Below are positions 23,121-32,790 of a stretch of DNA of 44,286 nt, piece after piece. The first letter of the stretch is position 1, and each line of letters starts with the position of its first letter. This stretch comes from Flavobacteriales bacterium (lineage in GTDB: Bacteria > Bacteroidota > Bacteroidia > Flavobacteriales_F > PHOS-HE28). The position numbers and the translations under genes are program-made. Below the pieces are notes generated by a model. That model did no database searches. It had not been told where the DNA came from and saw nothing but the letters and a program-made list of their open reading frames with translations. The stretch covers positions 1 to 44,286 of the forward strand of contig JADJVC010000020.1 of the NCBI GenBank assembly GCA_016710685.1. The letters are read 5' to 3'.

Positions 23121-24893
23121 CCAGCGCACGGGTTTGATCCCGTCGGCACCATAGTGCAGCACCACGGCGCCGGTGTTGCACCTGCCATTCTCAGGCCCCA
23201 GACCGGAAAAATCGAAGGTCATGTGCAGCGGCCTCGCCTTTACTTCATTGAAATGTGCCGGGAACCCCTTGCCGAACTGCATCAACGCGGTGAGGTAGAA
23301 CAAGGTGACATCATAGCCAAGGAAAGCATACTCGCCCGGTTCGTTATGGTAAAGGTCCCGATAGGCTCCGATGAACGCGGCCACGCGCGGGTCCTCGATA
23401 TCGATGGCCGTGCTTGCGGGCAAGTGCGTGTCCAACTTCATCAAGGAAGCAATATCAAGGGTGGGAATGCTTTTCCAACTGTCCATTCCGTAAACGCTCA
23501 GTTTGTACTTACCGGCCATGCCCGCCATCGCAGTGATGGCGGCTGTCACAAATTCGATGTCCTCGCTGGGCACCACCACGAAGTTGGTTTTCACGGGATC
23601 CAGCTTGGCCATCAAGCCGGTAACATCGCGACGGCCGCAATCCACTGCCACGACGGAGTCGCTTGGCGGGGCGTCCGGTGCCACGGCACCACGCAATTCG
23701 CGCAGCATGAGTGCTTGTAGATCTCGTTCTTTCGGGATGGTTGGCCGGAGCATCAGCACTTTGGCACCTTTGCGGTGCTGCACGGCATACCGGGCCAATT
23801 GCTTAACCTGATCGGCACGGCTGCCGAGCGCCTTGCTTATCGTGGGATTGCCCAACAGCACTTTGTTGCTCTGCGGCACGGGGCAAACGATGGGAGCATC
23901 ACCGGCCACACGCACCAAGCTTTCGAGTGCGGCGCGGTGGAAGGGTCCGATATAGAGGTCCATGCCGCGCAGTTCTTCGCTTTGATAGAGCGCCCCCCAT
24001 TGCGAAGCGCGGGTGCCCGAATCGTACACCTTTACCTCCGCGTTCAATCCTTTGGCTTGCAAGGAATCCAATGCCATGGCCATTCCCGCGCGGAACTCCA
24101 AGGCGGCATAGGTGACTTGGCTTTGATCGCCGCTTGGCGCACCTTCGGAGGTGTCTCGGGCCGTGGCGGTGAAGGGTAATAGAACGGCGATCTTACGTGG
24201 TGTTCCGCGCGGCGGCGCGATCACCACATCCGGTTTCACCACGGTGTCCGTTTCCACGATGGTGGCTGTGGGCACACGGATGTACAGCCCGGCCTTCAGC
24301 CCTTCCGGCAGGCCGTTGTTGGCGGCCTTCACTTCTTCCGGGGAAACACCGAAGAGTTTGCCGAGCGAATACAATGTTTCGCCGGAAAGCACTTGGTGGA
24401 ATTGAGCATTGTCAGCCGTGGCCGGCTCAATGGCGGCGGGAGGTGCGGCGGTGCTCACGGAAACAGGGATGCGCAACTGCATGCCGGGCCGCAGACCGAA
24501 AGAGAGTTCGGAATTGGCGGTGGTCAAGGCCTCCTGCGACACGCCGTATTGCTTGGAGATCCCGTAGAGCGTTTCCTTTTTCGACACGGTGTGCAGCAGC
24601 TCGCCGTGGCTCAATTCCGGAGCGGATTTTATCTCTTTCCGTGACCGGCCTGCCATTGGGACCAGCAACACTTGGCCAACACTAAGCCCTGTTGTGGCAC
24701 CGGGGTTCGCTTTGGTTAGGTCCGGCAGATCCACTGCGTAGTGTTTGCTTATGCCGTAGAGTGTTTGGCCAGCGGCCACCGTGTGTACGATGTACTTGTC
24801 GCCGTTCACTACCCGCACTTCCTGGGCATGGGCGGTTGCGGCGAAGAGGCCGATAGCGAACAAAAAAGCGGTGATTATGCGCATCATTCCCAT
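23109..24893 (-). CDS. Secreted LysM-repeat protein with ABC-type substrate-binding fold
   Basis: A signal peptide (IITAFLFAIGLFAATAHAQ) is followed by three LysM domains at about 35-80, 98-145 and 165-212, each with a xHTVxxGQTLYGIS-type start, separated by Ala/Pro linkers. The remaining ~350 residues begin KIAVLLPFTATA and look like a periplasmic binding protein fold (type 1, LivJ/LpoA-like: DLYIGPFHRAALESLV, VLMLRPTIPKERDL, EYAFLGYDVTLFYLTALM). LysM binds peptidoglycan, so the protein would sit in the periplasm. The start overlaps the guaA stop by 10 bp. Confidence 0.85.
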   Translation of the reverse strand: MGMMRIITAFLFAIGLFAATAHAQEVRVVNGDKYIVHTVAAGQTLYGISKHYAVDLPDLTKANPGATTGLSVGQVLLVPMAGRSRKEIKSAPELSHGELLHTVSKKETLYGISKQYGVSQEALTTANSELSFGLRPGMQLRIPVSVSTAAPPAAIEPATADNAQFHQVLSGETLYSLGKLFGVSPEEVKAANNGLPEGLKAGLYIRVPTATIVETDTVVKPDVVIAPPRGTPRKIAVLLPFTATARDTSEGAPSGDQSQVTYAALEFRAGMAMALDSLQAKGLNAEVKVYDSGTRASQWGALYQSEELRGMDLYIGPFHRAALESLVRVAGDAPIVCPVPQSNKVLLGNPTISKALGSRADQVKQLARYAVQHRKGAKVLMLRPTIPKERDLQALMLRELRGAVAPDAPPSDSVVAVDCGRRDVTGLMAKLDPVKTNFVVVPSEDIEFVTAAITAMAGMAGKYKLSVYGMDSWKSIPTLDIASLMKLDTHLPASTAIDIEDPRVAAFIGAYRDLYHNEPGEYAFLGYDVTLFYLTALMQFGKGFPAHFNEVKARPLHMTFDFSGLGPENGRCNTGAVVLHYGADGIKPVRWSAF

Positions 24894-26419
24894 TCAATGG
24901 TAGCGGGCGGCTTGCTGCTGATGTCGTACACCACGCGGTTCACGCCTTTTACTTGGTTGATAATGCTGTTCGAGATCCGTGCCAAAGTCTCGTAGGGCAG
25001 GTGGCACCAGTCTGCGGTCATGCCGTCCGTGCTGGTTACGGCTCGCAGTGCCACGGCATTTTCGTAGGTGCGCTCATCGCCCATTACACCTACGCTGCGC
25101 ACGGGCAGTAGGATGGCACCAGCTTGCCATACCTGGTCGTACAACCCGGCAGTCCGGAGCTCTGAAATAAAAATGTGGTCCACTTCCTGTAGCAGCGTCA
25201 CTTTTTCCGCCGTGATGTCGCCAAGGATGCGGATGGCCAGACCAGGCCCCGGGAAGGGATGCCTGCCCAAGATCGCGGGGTCCAAGCCAAGTTCGCGGCC
25301 CACGCGGCGCACTTCGTCCTTGAAGAGCGAACGCAGCGGTTCCACCACTTTCAGATTCATGTGCGCGGGTAATCCGCCCACGTTGTGGTGGCTCTTTATC
25401 ATAACGCTGGGGCCGTTCACGCTCACGCTTTCGATAACGTCCGGATAAATGGTGCCCTGCGCCAACCACTTGATGTTGCTGATGCGCTTGGCTTCTGCAT
25501 CGAACACTTCGATAAAGGTGCGCCCGATGGCTTTTCGTTTTGCTTCCGGATCGTCCAAATCCTTCAAGGCGGACAGGAAACGCGCACTGGCATCCACACC
25601 TTTTATGTTCAGGCCCATGTGCCGGTAGCTTTCCAGCACTTGCGCATATTCGCCTTTGCGCAGCAGGCCGTTGTCCACGAAGATGCAGTGCAGTTTTTTG
25701 CCGATGGCGCGGTCCAGCAGCATGGCGGCAACGGAACTGTCCACGCCGCCGCTCAAGGCAAGCACGACATGGTCGTCGCCAAGTTGTTCGCGCAGCCCTT
25801 CCACGCTTTCGTCCACAAAGGCGCGGGGTGAATGTTCCGCAGGGCAATTGCACACGCCGATCACGAAGTTGCGCAGGAGCTTCAGCCCGTCCGTTGAATG
25901 GAACACTTCCGGATGGAATTGCACGCCGAAGGTCTCCTCCCCTTTCATGCGGAAAGCCGCCACAGGCACGGTGTGCGTACCGGCAAGCACCTCCATTTCG
26001 GGGCTGGCTTTCACAATGCTGTCGCCGTGGCTCATCCAAACCTGGGTTCCGGGGTGGATGTCGGTAAAGAGCGGCTTCTCCTGAAATATGTTGTCCAGAA
26101 AAACGCGACCATACTCGCGAACTTCGCTACGCACCACTTCACCGCCGGCACGTTTCGCCAGCAACTGTGCGCCGTAGCAAACGCCCAATACCGGCACCTT
26201 TCCTTGCAGGCCGTTGAGATCCGTATCGGGGGAGCCTTTATCGAACACGGAAGCCGGGCTTCCGCTAAGGATCACTCCGCGCACGGAGGGATCGTCGGCG
26301 AATTTCGCTGCAGCGTTGAAGGGATGAATTTCGCAATAAACATCCAGCTCGCGCACGCGGCGGGCCAGCAGCTGCGTGTATTGCGAGCCATGGTCGAGAA
26401 TGAGGATTTTGTGCTGCAC
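24884..26419 (-). CDS. guaA: GMP synthase (glutamine-hydrolysing)
   Basis: GuaA converts XMP to GMP. The amidotransferase half has ILDHGSQYTQLLARRVREL and nucleophile Cys81 in VLGVCYGAQLLA, with the HPEVFHS histidine/glutamate. The ATP-PPase half has ALSGGVDSSVAAML and the C-terminal dimerisation domain ends KPPATIEWE. GTG 26419 (VQHKILILDHGS) gives 511 residues, the usual size. The open frame extends to 26578, but a TACCTTTG promoter box at 26440-26447 lies inside that extension, which supports the GTG start. The stop overlaps the LysM gene. Confidence 0.96.
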   Translation of the reverse strand: MQHKILILDHGSQYTQLLARRVRELDVYCEIHPFNAAAKFADDPSVRGVILSGSPASVFDKGSPDTDLNGLQGKVPVLGVCYGAQLLAKRAGGEVVRSEVREYGRVFLDNIFQEKPLFTDIHPGTQVWMSHGDSIVKASPEMEVLAGTHTVPVAAFRMKGEETFGVQFHPEVFHSTDGLKLLRNFVIGVCNCPAEHSPRAFVDESVEGLREQLGDDHVVLALSGGVDSSVAAMLLDRAIGKKLHCIFVDNGLLRKGEYAQVLESYRHMGLNIKGVDASARFLSALKDLDDPEAKRKAIGRTFIEVFDAEAKRISNIKWLAQGTIYPDVIESVSVNGPSVMIKSHHNVGGLPAHMNLKVVEPLRSLFKDEVRRVGRELGLDPAILGRHPFPGPGLAIRILGDITAEKVTLLQEVDHIFISELRTAGLYDQVWQAGAILLPVRSVGVMGDERTYENAVALRAVTSTDGMTADWCHLPYETLARISNSIINQVKGVNRVVYDISSKPPATIEWE

Positions 26420-26439
26420 GCTTGCGGGGGAATGAGCCG

Positions 26440-26447
26440 CAAAGGTA
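26440..26447 (-). promoter_or_regulatory. TAnnTTTG box upstream of guaA
   Basis: Minus strand TACCTTTG, followed by GCGGC, is an exact -7 consensus match 20 bp before the GTG start of guaA. It excludes upstream start codons if it is used. Confidence 0.55.
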
Positions 26448-26588
26448 TTGGCATGGGCGGGACGGAATTTCAAATTGAACAGCGCGACCGTTGAACAGCA
26501 AACAATGGGGCTGACCGTTAGTGAGATCGACCGGTCCATCACCTCACCGATCGCGTACATTGCGGAAAGAAGTAACATTGCCTCCCCA

Positions 26589-27026
26589 ATGCGTCCCGCT
26601 TCCCTACAACCTGAAACCGTGGTACTTGACCAGCCTTACCTGCGCTTGGTCCACATTCCGGAGCGCAAGCTGGTGCAGTTGACCTGGAACGGCCATGCGC
26701 GCAGCGACGAATACCGAGGTGGGCTGGAAAAAGCACTGGTTGTATTACAAGAAAATGACGTGCGGTTCTGGCTGGCCGACCTGCGGGAAATGACGGCCAT
26801 TCTGCGTGCCGATGAAACCTGGGCGAATGAAAACTGGTTTCCGCGGTTGTTTGCCACGGGCTTGCGGCGCATGGCCATCGTGGAAAGCAACGATTTTTTC
26901 AACCAGACCAGTGTTGCCCGCTCGTTCACGGCTGTCAATGGCAAATTGACATTCGAAGTGGCGTGGTTCCGCACCTTGGAAGAGGCGCGCGGTTGGCTTG
27001 GCCGGGAACAGGTGCAGAGCGCTTGA
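26589..27026 (+). CDS. Hypothetical STAS/SpoIIAA-like protein
   Basis: The 145-residue soluble protein begins MRPASLQPETVVLDQPYLRL. The pattern LVQLTWNGHARSDEYRGGLE, RFWLADLREMTAI and AIVESNDFFNQ resembles the small alpha/beta proteins of Bacteroidota with a SpoIIAA/STAS-like fold, which measure or scaffold signals. I cannot place it in a named family. ATG 26589 is preferred because upstream codons cross the guaA promoter region. It is convergent with rimK. Confidence 0.65.
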   Translation: MRPASLQPETVVLDQPYLRLVHIPERKLVQLTWNGHARSDEYRGGLEKALVVLQENDVRFWLADLREMTAILRADETWANENWFPRLFATGLRRMAIVESNDFFNQTSVARSFTAVNGKLTFEVAWFRTLEEARGWLGREQVQSA

Positions 27027-27030
27027 AGCA

Positions 27031-27912
27031 CTACACGGGCACCACGCTGCGCTCCACGTAGGCCACGATCTCGCCCGCGATATCTTTACCGGTGGCTTTT
27101 TCAATGCCTTCCAAGCCCGGTGAGGCGTTGACCTCGATCACCAACGGCCCGCGTTCGCTTTGGAGCAGGTCCACCCCGGCAACGTGCAGGCCCAACGCAC
27201 GCGCGGCATGCAAGGCCATGCGCGACTCCTCGGCGGTAAGGTCGATCAACTCAGCTTTTCCACCGCGATGGAGGTTGCTACGGAATTCGCCTTCCTTGCC
27301 CACACGTTTCATGGCGCCCACAATGGCACCGTCCACCACGAATGCACGGACATCCTCGCCTTTGGCTTCTTTGATGAATTCCTGCACGATCACGCGTGCC
27401 TTCAGGCTGTTGAATGCTTCCACCACGGCCACGGCGGCTTTTCGCGATTCCGCCAGCACCACACCCAGCCCTTGCGTGCCCTCCAGCAGTTTTATGATAC
27501 AGGGCGCCCCGCCCACGCGGTCCAGCGCGCCGGCTACGTCTTTGCTGTAGTTGGTAAAAACCGTGCGGGGCATGTCCACTCCGGCGCGGCTAAGGATCTG
27601 GAGGCTTCGGAGCTTGTCTCGGCTTCGCACCAACGACTGGCTGTCCACGGTGCTGAAGACCTTCATGGCCTCGAACTGGCGCACCACGGAAGTGCCATAG
27701 AACGTAACGCTGGCTCCGATGCGCGGAATGATGGCATCGATACCTTCGAGCCGTTCCCCGTTATGGAGCACATGTGGATCCTTGCGGGCGATCACTAAGT
27801 CGCACTTCACATGATCAACGATGCGAACGTCATGTCCGCGGGCTTTACAGGCTTCTGCAAGCCTGCGCGTGGAATACAGGCGTGGGTCGCGGGAAAGGAC
27901 GGCGATGTTCAT
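27031..27912 (-). CDS. rimK: RimK-family ATP-grasp alpha-L-glutamate ligase
   Basis: In RimK proteins the ATP-grasp domain adds glutamate to ribosomal protein S6 or other acceptors. The 293 residues start MNIAVLSRDPRLYSTRRLAE. They include SRDKLRSLQILSRAGVDMP, CIIKLLEGTQGLGVVLAES, VQEFIKEAKGEDVRAFVVDG and the metal-binding VIEVNASPGLEGIEKATG. ATG 27912 has a TAGCTTTG promoter box 16 bp upstream (27928-27935). An in-frame extension to 28008 passes through that box and is rejected. Confidence 0.94.
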   Translation of the reverse strand: MNIAVLSRDPRLYSTRRLAEACKARGHDVRIVDHVKCDLVIARKDPHVLHNGERLEGIDAIIPRIGASVTFYGTSVVRQFEAMKVFSTVDSQSLVRSRDKLRSLQILSRAGVDMPRTVFTNYSKDVAGALDRVGGAPCIIKLLEGTQGLGVVLAESRKAAVAVVEAFNSLKARVIVQEFIKEAKGEDVRAFVVDGAIVGAMKRVGKEGEFRSNLHRGGKAELIDLTAEESRMALHAARALGLHVAGVDLLQSERGPLVIEVNASPGLEGIEKATGKDIAGEIVAYVERSVVPV

Positions 27913-27927
27913 GGGGGAAGTGGGGCG

Positions 27928-27935
27928 CAAAGCTA
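27928..27935 (-). promoter_or_regulatory. TAnnTTTG box upstream of rimK
   Basis: Minus strand TAGCTTTG exactly matches the Bacteroidota -7 consensus and leaves only about 15 bp to the ATG at 27912, implying a very short leader. Confidence 0.55.
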
Positions 27936-27992
27936 AGTGGGCCGAAATGCGCACAAGCCCGTGCGGACAACCTTTGCAAAGGTTAACCGCAA

Positions 27993-28847
27993 ATGAACGT
28001 ACCTTCACCTAAATTCGCCCGACCAATCCCACATACCGTGGCACGTATCATAGAATCCAGCACCCCCTTGGGGCAAGAGCTCACATTGGAGCAACGCCGT
28101 ACTTTCCAGCAAAGCGGCATGATCCATTTCCCAGGTTTCATCACCAAGGAAACCGTTGCAGCACTATGGAAAGCGGTGGAAACCGTACAATCCAAGTGGG
28201 TCGGCGAAGGGCTTGAAAAAGTGAACGGCGTACCGATCAAATACGGTGCTGACGTGGATGGCAGCCGCATAGTTCAGCGCTTCGCATTCGCCAACCAGCA
28301 CTCACCTGTCCTTGCGGAATTCCTCAAAGATCCCCGTTTTCAAGTGCTTTTAGGTCTGGTGGGTCCCGATGCGCGCTTGGGCACCGACGAAAAAGACGGT
28401 TTGGTGGTGAACCACTACGTGAACGCGGACGCCAGCAAATTCACCCAGATGGGATGGCACACGGACAGTGTGCGGGACATTTTTCTCGGGAAGAAGATCC
28501 TGCCGATGCTGAACGTCGGCATCCACCTGGATGACCAAGATCCGGCCAACGGCGGGCTGCGTTTGCTGCCGGGCACGCACGAACAGAATCTGTGGAACAT
28601 GCTTTTCCGCAAGAAGAACTTTTTGGACAATGAGCCCGATGCACGCGAAGTGGCGTTCAACATCAAAGCCGGCGACCTTACCGTGCATGATGGCCGCTGC
28701 TGGCACCGCGTGGAGCGGAGCCGTTTGGTGGGCGAAGCCAGCCGCAGGCGGGTGATGTACATCCCCATCATCGCTGGGAAGTACACGCCGAAGAACGAAA
28801 AGAGCGCTACGCCTTTCTACCATCGTTTCCAGCATTTGGTGAAGTAG
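27993..28847 (+). CDS. Phytanoyl-CoA dioxygenase (PhyH) family protein
   Basis: The 284-residue Fe(II)/2-oxoglutarate oxygenase has the double-stranded beta-helix ligands H-x-D in MGWHTDSVRD and the distal His in GRCWHRVERSRL, plus GGLRLLPGTHEQN between them. Substrates in this family range from phytanoyl-CoA to ectoine and halogenation targets; none is indicated here. ATG 27993 is used; a GTG at 28038 after a TAAATTCG motif is an alternative. It is divergent from rimK. Confidence 0.88.
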   Translation: MNVPSPKFARPIPHTVARIIESSTPLGQELTLEQRRTFQQSGMIHFPGFITKETVAALWKAVETVQSKWVGEGLEKVNGVPIKYGADVDGSRIVQRFAFANQHSPVLAEFLKDPRFQVLLGLVGPDARLGTDEKDGLVVNHYVNADASKFTQMGWHTDSVRDIFLGKKILPMLNVGIHLDDQDPANGGLRLLPGTHEQNLWNMLFRKKNFLDNEPDAREVAFNIKAGDLTVHDGRCWHRVERSRLVGEASRRRVMYIPIIAGKYTPKNEKSATPFYHRFQHLVK

Positions 28848-28899
28848 CGGTGACGGCGGGTGCTTAGTTTTCGCATCCAGTTTTTCACTTGGAAGGATC

Positions 28900-29709
28900 A
28901 TGCCCAAAAACAGTGGATACGCCCTTGTAACCGGAGCCAGCCAAGGCTTGGGCAAAGCGATCGCGTTGGAATTAGCGCGCCATGGCTACGGCATGCTATT
29001 GACCGCGCGCAGCGGTGAAGCCCTTCGTGCAACGGCAACGGAAGCGGAAAAGATCAGCGGCAAGCCCAGCCATGTGTTGGAACAGGACCTCTTCGCACCG
29101 GATGCAGCGACACGGATCGCGCAATGGGCGTTAGGGCTGAACGTGGAATTGACCTGCTTGGTGAACAACGCTGGCCAAGGGCTTTGGGGCATGTTCACAG
29201 CATTAAGCGCTGAGGAGCAATTGGCCATGATGCGCTTGAACATGGACGTGCCTGTCGCACTGACGCACGCCTTACTTCCCACGCTGCAAAAGCAGCCCCG
29301 CTCCCACTTGCTCAACATCAGCAGCATGACGGCCTATTCCGCCATGGCCACTTTTGCTGCTTACAGCGCCAGCAAAGCGTTCGTGCGCGTGTGGTCGCGT
29401 TCATTGCGGATCGAGCTGGAAAAAGGTCCGGTGTCCGTTACGGTCGTGTGCCCCGGCAGCATCATAACGGGCTTTACGCAACGCGCTCGTATGATGGCCA
29501 TGGACCAGCTGGCACGGAAATTCGGCAGCTCGCCGGAAGTTGTGGCCAAAAGTTCAGTAAAGGCCATGTTGAGCGGAAAGGCGGAAGTGGTGCCGGGCCT
29601 GTTGAACCGCATCACTGCGGGCGTACAAGGCATTCTGCCGGACGCGCTGAACGAGCGCATGGCGAGCGGCATCTACCTCAAGCGCCTGCCTGCTGGCGGG
29701 GCTGAGTGA
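28900..29709 (+). CDS. Short-chain dehydrogenase/reductase (SDR)
   Basis: The 269-residue classical SDR has the TGASQGLGKAIA nucleotide loop, NNAGQG, catalytic Ser in ISSMTAYSAMATF and the YxxxK pair in YSASKAFV, followed by VCPGSIITGFT. It lacks the fixed residue that would tell its substrate; similarity is to the DltE/YqjQ-like oxidoreductases of this type. Its end overlaps the convergent PAP2-like gene by 32 bp. Confidence 0.93.
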   Translation: MPKNSGYALVTGASQGLGKAIALELARHGYGMLLTARSGEALRATATEAEKISGKPSHVLEQDLFAPDAATRIAQWALGLNVELTCLVNNAGQGLWGMFTALSAEEQLAMMRLNMDVPVALTHALLPTLQKQPRSHLLNISSMTAYSAMATFAAYSASKAFVRVWSRSLRIELEKGPVSVTVVCPGSIITGFTQRARMMAMDQLARKFGSSPEVVAKSSVKAMLSGKAEVVPGLLNRITAGVQGILPDALNERMASGIYLKRLPAGGAE

Positions 29710-30349
29710 AGAAGCGTGTCAATTTACCGGCGATCGCCCACGCTGCCCATGCCGCGAACGGCGCGGCCACTACGTCCACGGTCCAGTGTACATGTTGCGC
29801 CACCACCATGATGCCGACGGCCGCCGTTGCGCACCAAGCCAATACGCGCAACGGTTTCCAGGGAGTCACCAGCGCCATTAACGCCAACGTAGCCGTATGC
29901 CCGCTGAAGAAAAGATCCTTGAGGAACGGCGAATTACCCGGATAGAACGGACCGGTAACGGGGTCGATCAAAGGCACGGCATCCGGCGGTGGCTCAAGCG
30001 TGAATACCGACATGGAGATCATGCGCAACACAAGCAGGACCGCATAAGCGAAAAGCCCACGGAGCAAGCGGTGCGGATGGTTTGCCAACGAGATCACCGT
30101 GAGCACGATCACAGCGTAGAGCACTGAAAAGATCGCGATTGAAAGATCCGTGGGACCCAAGTGCGCCATCAACGGATCGGGCGGAAAAGCTCCCGGCTTA
30201 GCGGCTATGTAATCGAAGAAATCCGGCAACATGCTGGCCAATGCCGAAAGGGCAAGGAAGGCGCCCAGTATGCTTCTGCGGTAGGCCACGGTTTTCCAGC
30301 TACTGGCCCAGCTGCTGTGCGGGACTGGATCTGGCGAAGGCTTGGGCAT
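29678..30349 (-). CDS. PAP2/sphingomyelin-synthase-like membrane phosphatase or transferase
   Basis: The 223-residue protein has about six hydrophobic segments. LFFSGHTATLALMALVTPWK carries the SGH motif, and VVAQHVHWTVDVVAAPFAAW carries the second histidine and Asp of the PAP2_C (sphingomyelin synthase-like) catalytic triad. Such proteins move or hydrolyse phosphate headgroups of lipids. ATG 30349 (MPKPSPDPVPHSS) is chosen; the frame extends to 30445 without homology. It is divergent from the glycosyltransferase. Confidence 0.75.
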   Translation of the reverse strand: MPKPSPDPVPHSSWASSWKTVAYRRSILGAFLALSALASMLPDFFDYIAAKPGAFPPDPLMAHLGPTDLSIAIFSVLYAVIVLTVISLANHPHRLLRGLFAYAVLLVLRMISMSVFTLEPPPDAVPLIDPVTGPFYPGNSPFLKDLFFSGHTATLALMALVTPWKPLRVLAWCATAAVGIMVVAQHVHWTVDVVAAPFAAWAAWAIAGKLTRFFTQPRQQAGA

Positions 30350-30467
30350 GCTGTTGTTACCAACGCGTTGCGCAGGGGGGCCGAAAGTAACGGGGCGGTG
30401 CGGCAATGCGCGGAAGTCTCCTGTTTGCCCATATTCATGCCGCACTGGCTCTGCCTATTTTGCGCCC

Positions 30468-32010
30468 ATGGAAATGGCGGGTTGGAAACGGCTTGTGGCG
30501 CGAATGCAGGCCAACCCCTTGGCGTGGCTCACGGGCATTGCGCTGGTGCCGCGCATGGTGGCGGCCATTTTTTCCGGCGGCTATTTCGCTCAAGACGACC
30601 ATTTCCTGGTGATCGAAGCTGCGCAGAGCTGGGTGGACGGCTTCGACTACAACAATTGGCTGCCGTGGAACCAAGGGGCGAACCCCGCTCCCACCGGCCA
30701 CATGATGCTCTACCCCGGTCTGCATTTTTTGTTCTTCAAACTGTGCGCCTGGTTTGGTTTGGGAAGACCCTGCGGTGAAGATGGTGCTGGTGCGGTTGCT
30801 GCACGCGCTGTGGAGCTTGATCGCAGTGCGCACGGGTTACCGCATCGCTTTGAAATTATCAAACCCGGCCGTGGCTTTCCGGGCAGGACTTTTCCTGTCG
30901 TTGTTCTGCTTCATGCCCTTCCTTTCGGTGCGCAACTTGGTGGAAATGGTAAGCCTGCCACCTCTGATGCTGTGTGGTTGGTTTCTGATCAAGGAAAGTC
31001 CTACACCACGGATGAAGCATGTGGTGATCGCGGGCTTGTTCGCCGGGCTTGCTGTGGACCTTCGCTTCCAGACGTTGTTCTTCGCCGGTGGTGCTGGACT
31101 GGCATTGCTGTTGTTGCGCGAATGGCGGAAGGCCGTGGTGTTCGGCTTGGCGCTATTGGTGCCCATCGTGCTGGTGCAGGCGGGCGTGGACCTGTTCATT
31201 TGGGGCAGGCCTTTCGCTGAGATGGAGGAATACGTGCGCTACAACATGGCGAACTCCACTACGTATTTCGATCAGCCTTGGTACAACTACCTGTTGGTAC
31301 TGGCTGGCATTTTCATTCCTCCGTTCTCGTTGGCGGTGCTGTTCGGCTTCTTTAAGCGGCCCAAGCCCTTGTTGGTGTGGCTGCCCACCTTCGCATTTCT
31401 TTTCTTCCACTCCGTCTTTCCCAACAAACAGGAGCGTTTCATCTTGACGATCGTGCCGCTGGTCTTTGTGCTGGGCTATGTGGAGTGGGAACGTTTCCGT
31501 TCCGCAAGCCCTTGGTGGGCGCAGCGCAAAGGGCTCTGGCGCGGGGTGATGGCGTGGACTTGGGGCTTGAACATCGTCCTGCTCGTTGCACTTTCCGTGA
31601 GCTACAGCAAACGCGAGCGCGTAGAGGCCATGTTAATGCTGCGCGGAAAAGGAGTGAGTGCTTTATCGATCGAGGACACAGTGGATAAAGACCCGCCGAT
31701 GATGCCCTTGTACTACCTGGGCAACTGGCACGTATCACAAGTGATCATCACCGATCCAGCGGGTGATATCCGGAGTGCATGGGCCGGTGTGCCGGCGGAC
31801 CGCAAGCCGGGCGTGGCGCTCTTCATCGGTGCGGAAGACCTGCAGGCCCGCGTGCAACGGGTAGAGCGCGCACTGGGACCGTTGACGTATATCGGCACTG
31901 CAGAGCCGGGCTTGTTGGACCGTACGCTGCATTGGCTGAACCCGGTGAACCGCAACGTGGCGATCGCAGAATATGCGATCGGTGTTAATCCCGAGGCTTC
32001 CGACAGGTAA
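30468..32010 (+). CDS. GT22-like (ALG9/PIG-B-type) membrane mannosyltransferase, one frameshift
   Basis: The N-terminal part (MEMAGWKRLVARMQ ...) has FAQDDHFLVIEAAQSWVDGF, the acidic first-loop motif of GT-C enzymes. A one-base extra G near 30762 shifts the frame to EDPAVKMVLVRLLHALW. The rest has eight or more membrane helices, and SVFPNKQERFILTIVPLVFV corresponds to the HKEERF motif of GT22. Joined length is about 514 residues. It would transfer a sugar from a lipid-phosphate donor on the periplasmic side; the acceptor is unknown. Confidence 0.75.
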
Positions 32011-32031
32011 TTTCGCACCCGCAAAACGGAA

Positions 32032-32790
32032 ATGATACCACTCGACCAGCTCAACTTCGAAGTATTCCTCACCAGTCACGGGTGGATGCAACTGCTTACG
32101 CTTACGGCGCTGGAGGTTGTACTGGGCATCGACAACATCATTATGATCAGCATTCTCAGTGGGGAGCTGCCGTCAAACTTGCAAGCGCGCGCGCGCAGGC
32201 TTGGCTTGGCCTTCGCGCTCATTACCCGCATCTTGCTGCTGCTCACACTTAGTTGGATGATGCGCTTGGTGGAGCCGTTGTTTTCCATCGGTTCCATAGA
32301 GTTCACCGGCAAAGACTTGGTGTTGCTTACTGGTGGCTTGTTCTTGGTATGGAAGGCCTTTGTGGAGATCCGCAACAAGGTGGAACTAGTGGAGGAAAAA
32401 GCAGGTGCGAAACATGTGCGTACCTCTTTGGCGATGGTGGTGCTCCAGATCGTGATCTTGGACATCGTTTTCTCCCTTGATTCCGTGATCACGGCGGTGG
32501 GCATGAGCAATGAGCTGTTGATCATGGTATTGGCCGTGGTGATCGCCGTGGTGATCATGCTGGTCGCCGCTGAATGGATCAGCTCTTTCGTGAACCGCCA
32601 TGCCACGGTGAAAGTGCTGGCCTTGGCGTTCCTGGCCATGGTGGGCGTAGTGCTTGTGCTGGATGGTCTGGGCTTGCACGTGGACAAGAACTACTTGTAC
32701 GCGGCCATGGGCTTCTGCGTGCTGGTGGAAGCGCTGAACTTGCGCATGAAGGCCAACATGGAAAAGCACGAGAACGTGGATCGGAATTAA
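32032..32790 (+). CDS. TerC-family integral membrane protein
   Basis: The 252-residue protein has about seven membrane helices and the two conserved acidic motifs, LEVVLGIDNIIMISIL and DIVFSLDSVITAVG, which bind metal in the TerC/YkoY group. Members act in metal (manganese) efflux or loading of exported proteins; the older tellurite label is not evidence of tellurite resistance. TAATTTCG lies 16 bp before the ATG (32008-32015). It is convergent with the protease gene. Confidence 0.93.
   Translation: MIPLDQLNFEVFLTSHGWMQLLTLTALEVVLGIDNIIMISILSGELPSNLQARARRLGLAFALITRILLLLTLSWMMRLVEPLFSIGSIEFTGKDLVLLTGGLFLVWKAFVEIRNKVELVEEKAGAKHVRTSLAMVVLQIVILDIVFSLDSVITAVGMSNELLIMVLAVVIAVVIMLVAAEWISSFVNRHATVKVLALAFLAMVGVVLVLDGLGLHVDKNYLYAAMGFCVLVEALNLRMKANMEKHENVDRN

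Noticed and set aside
32032..32790. Tellurite resistance gene
   Set aside because: TerC-family membership does not imply tellurite resistance and no other ter genes are present.
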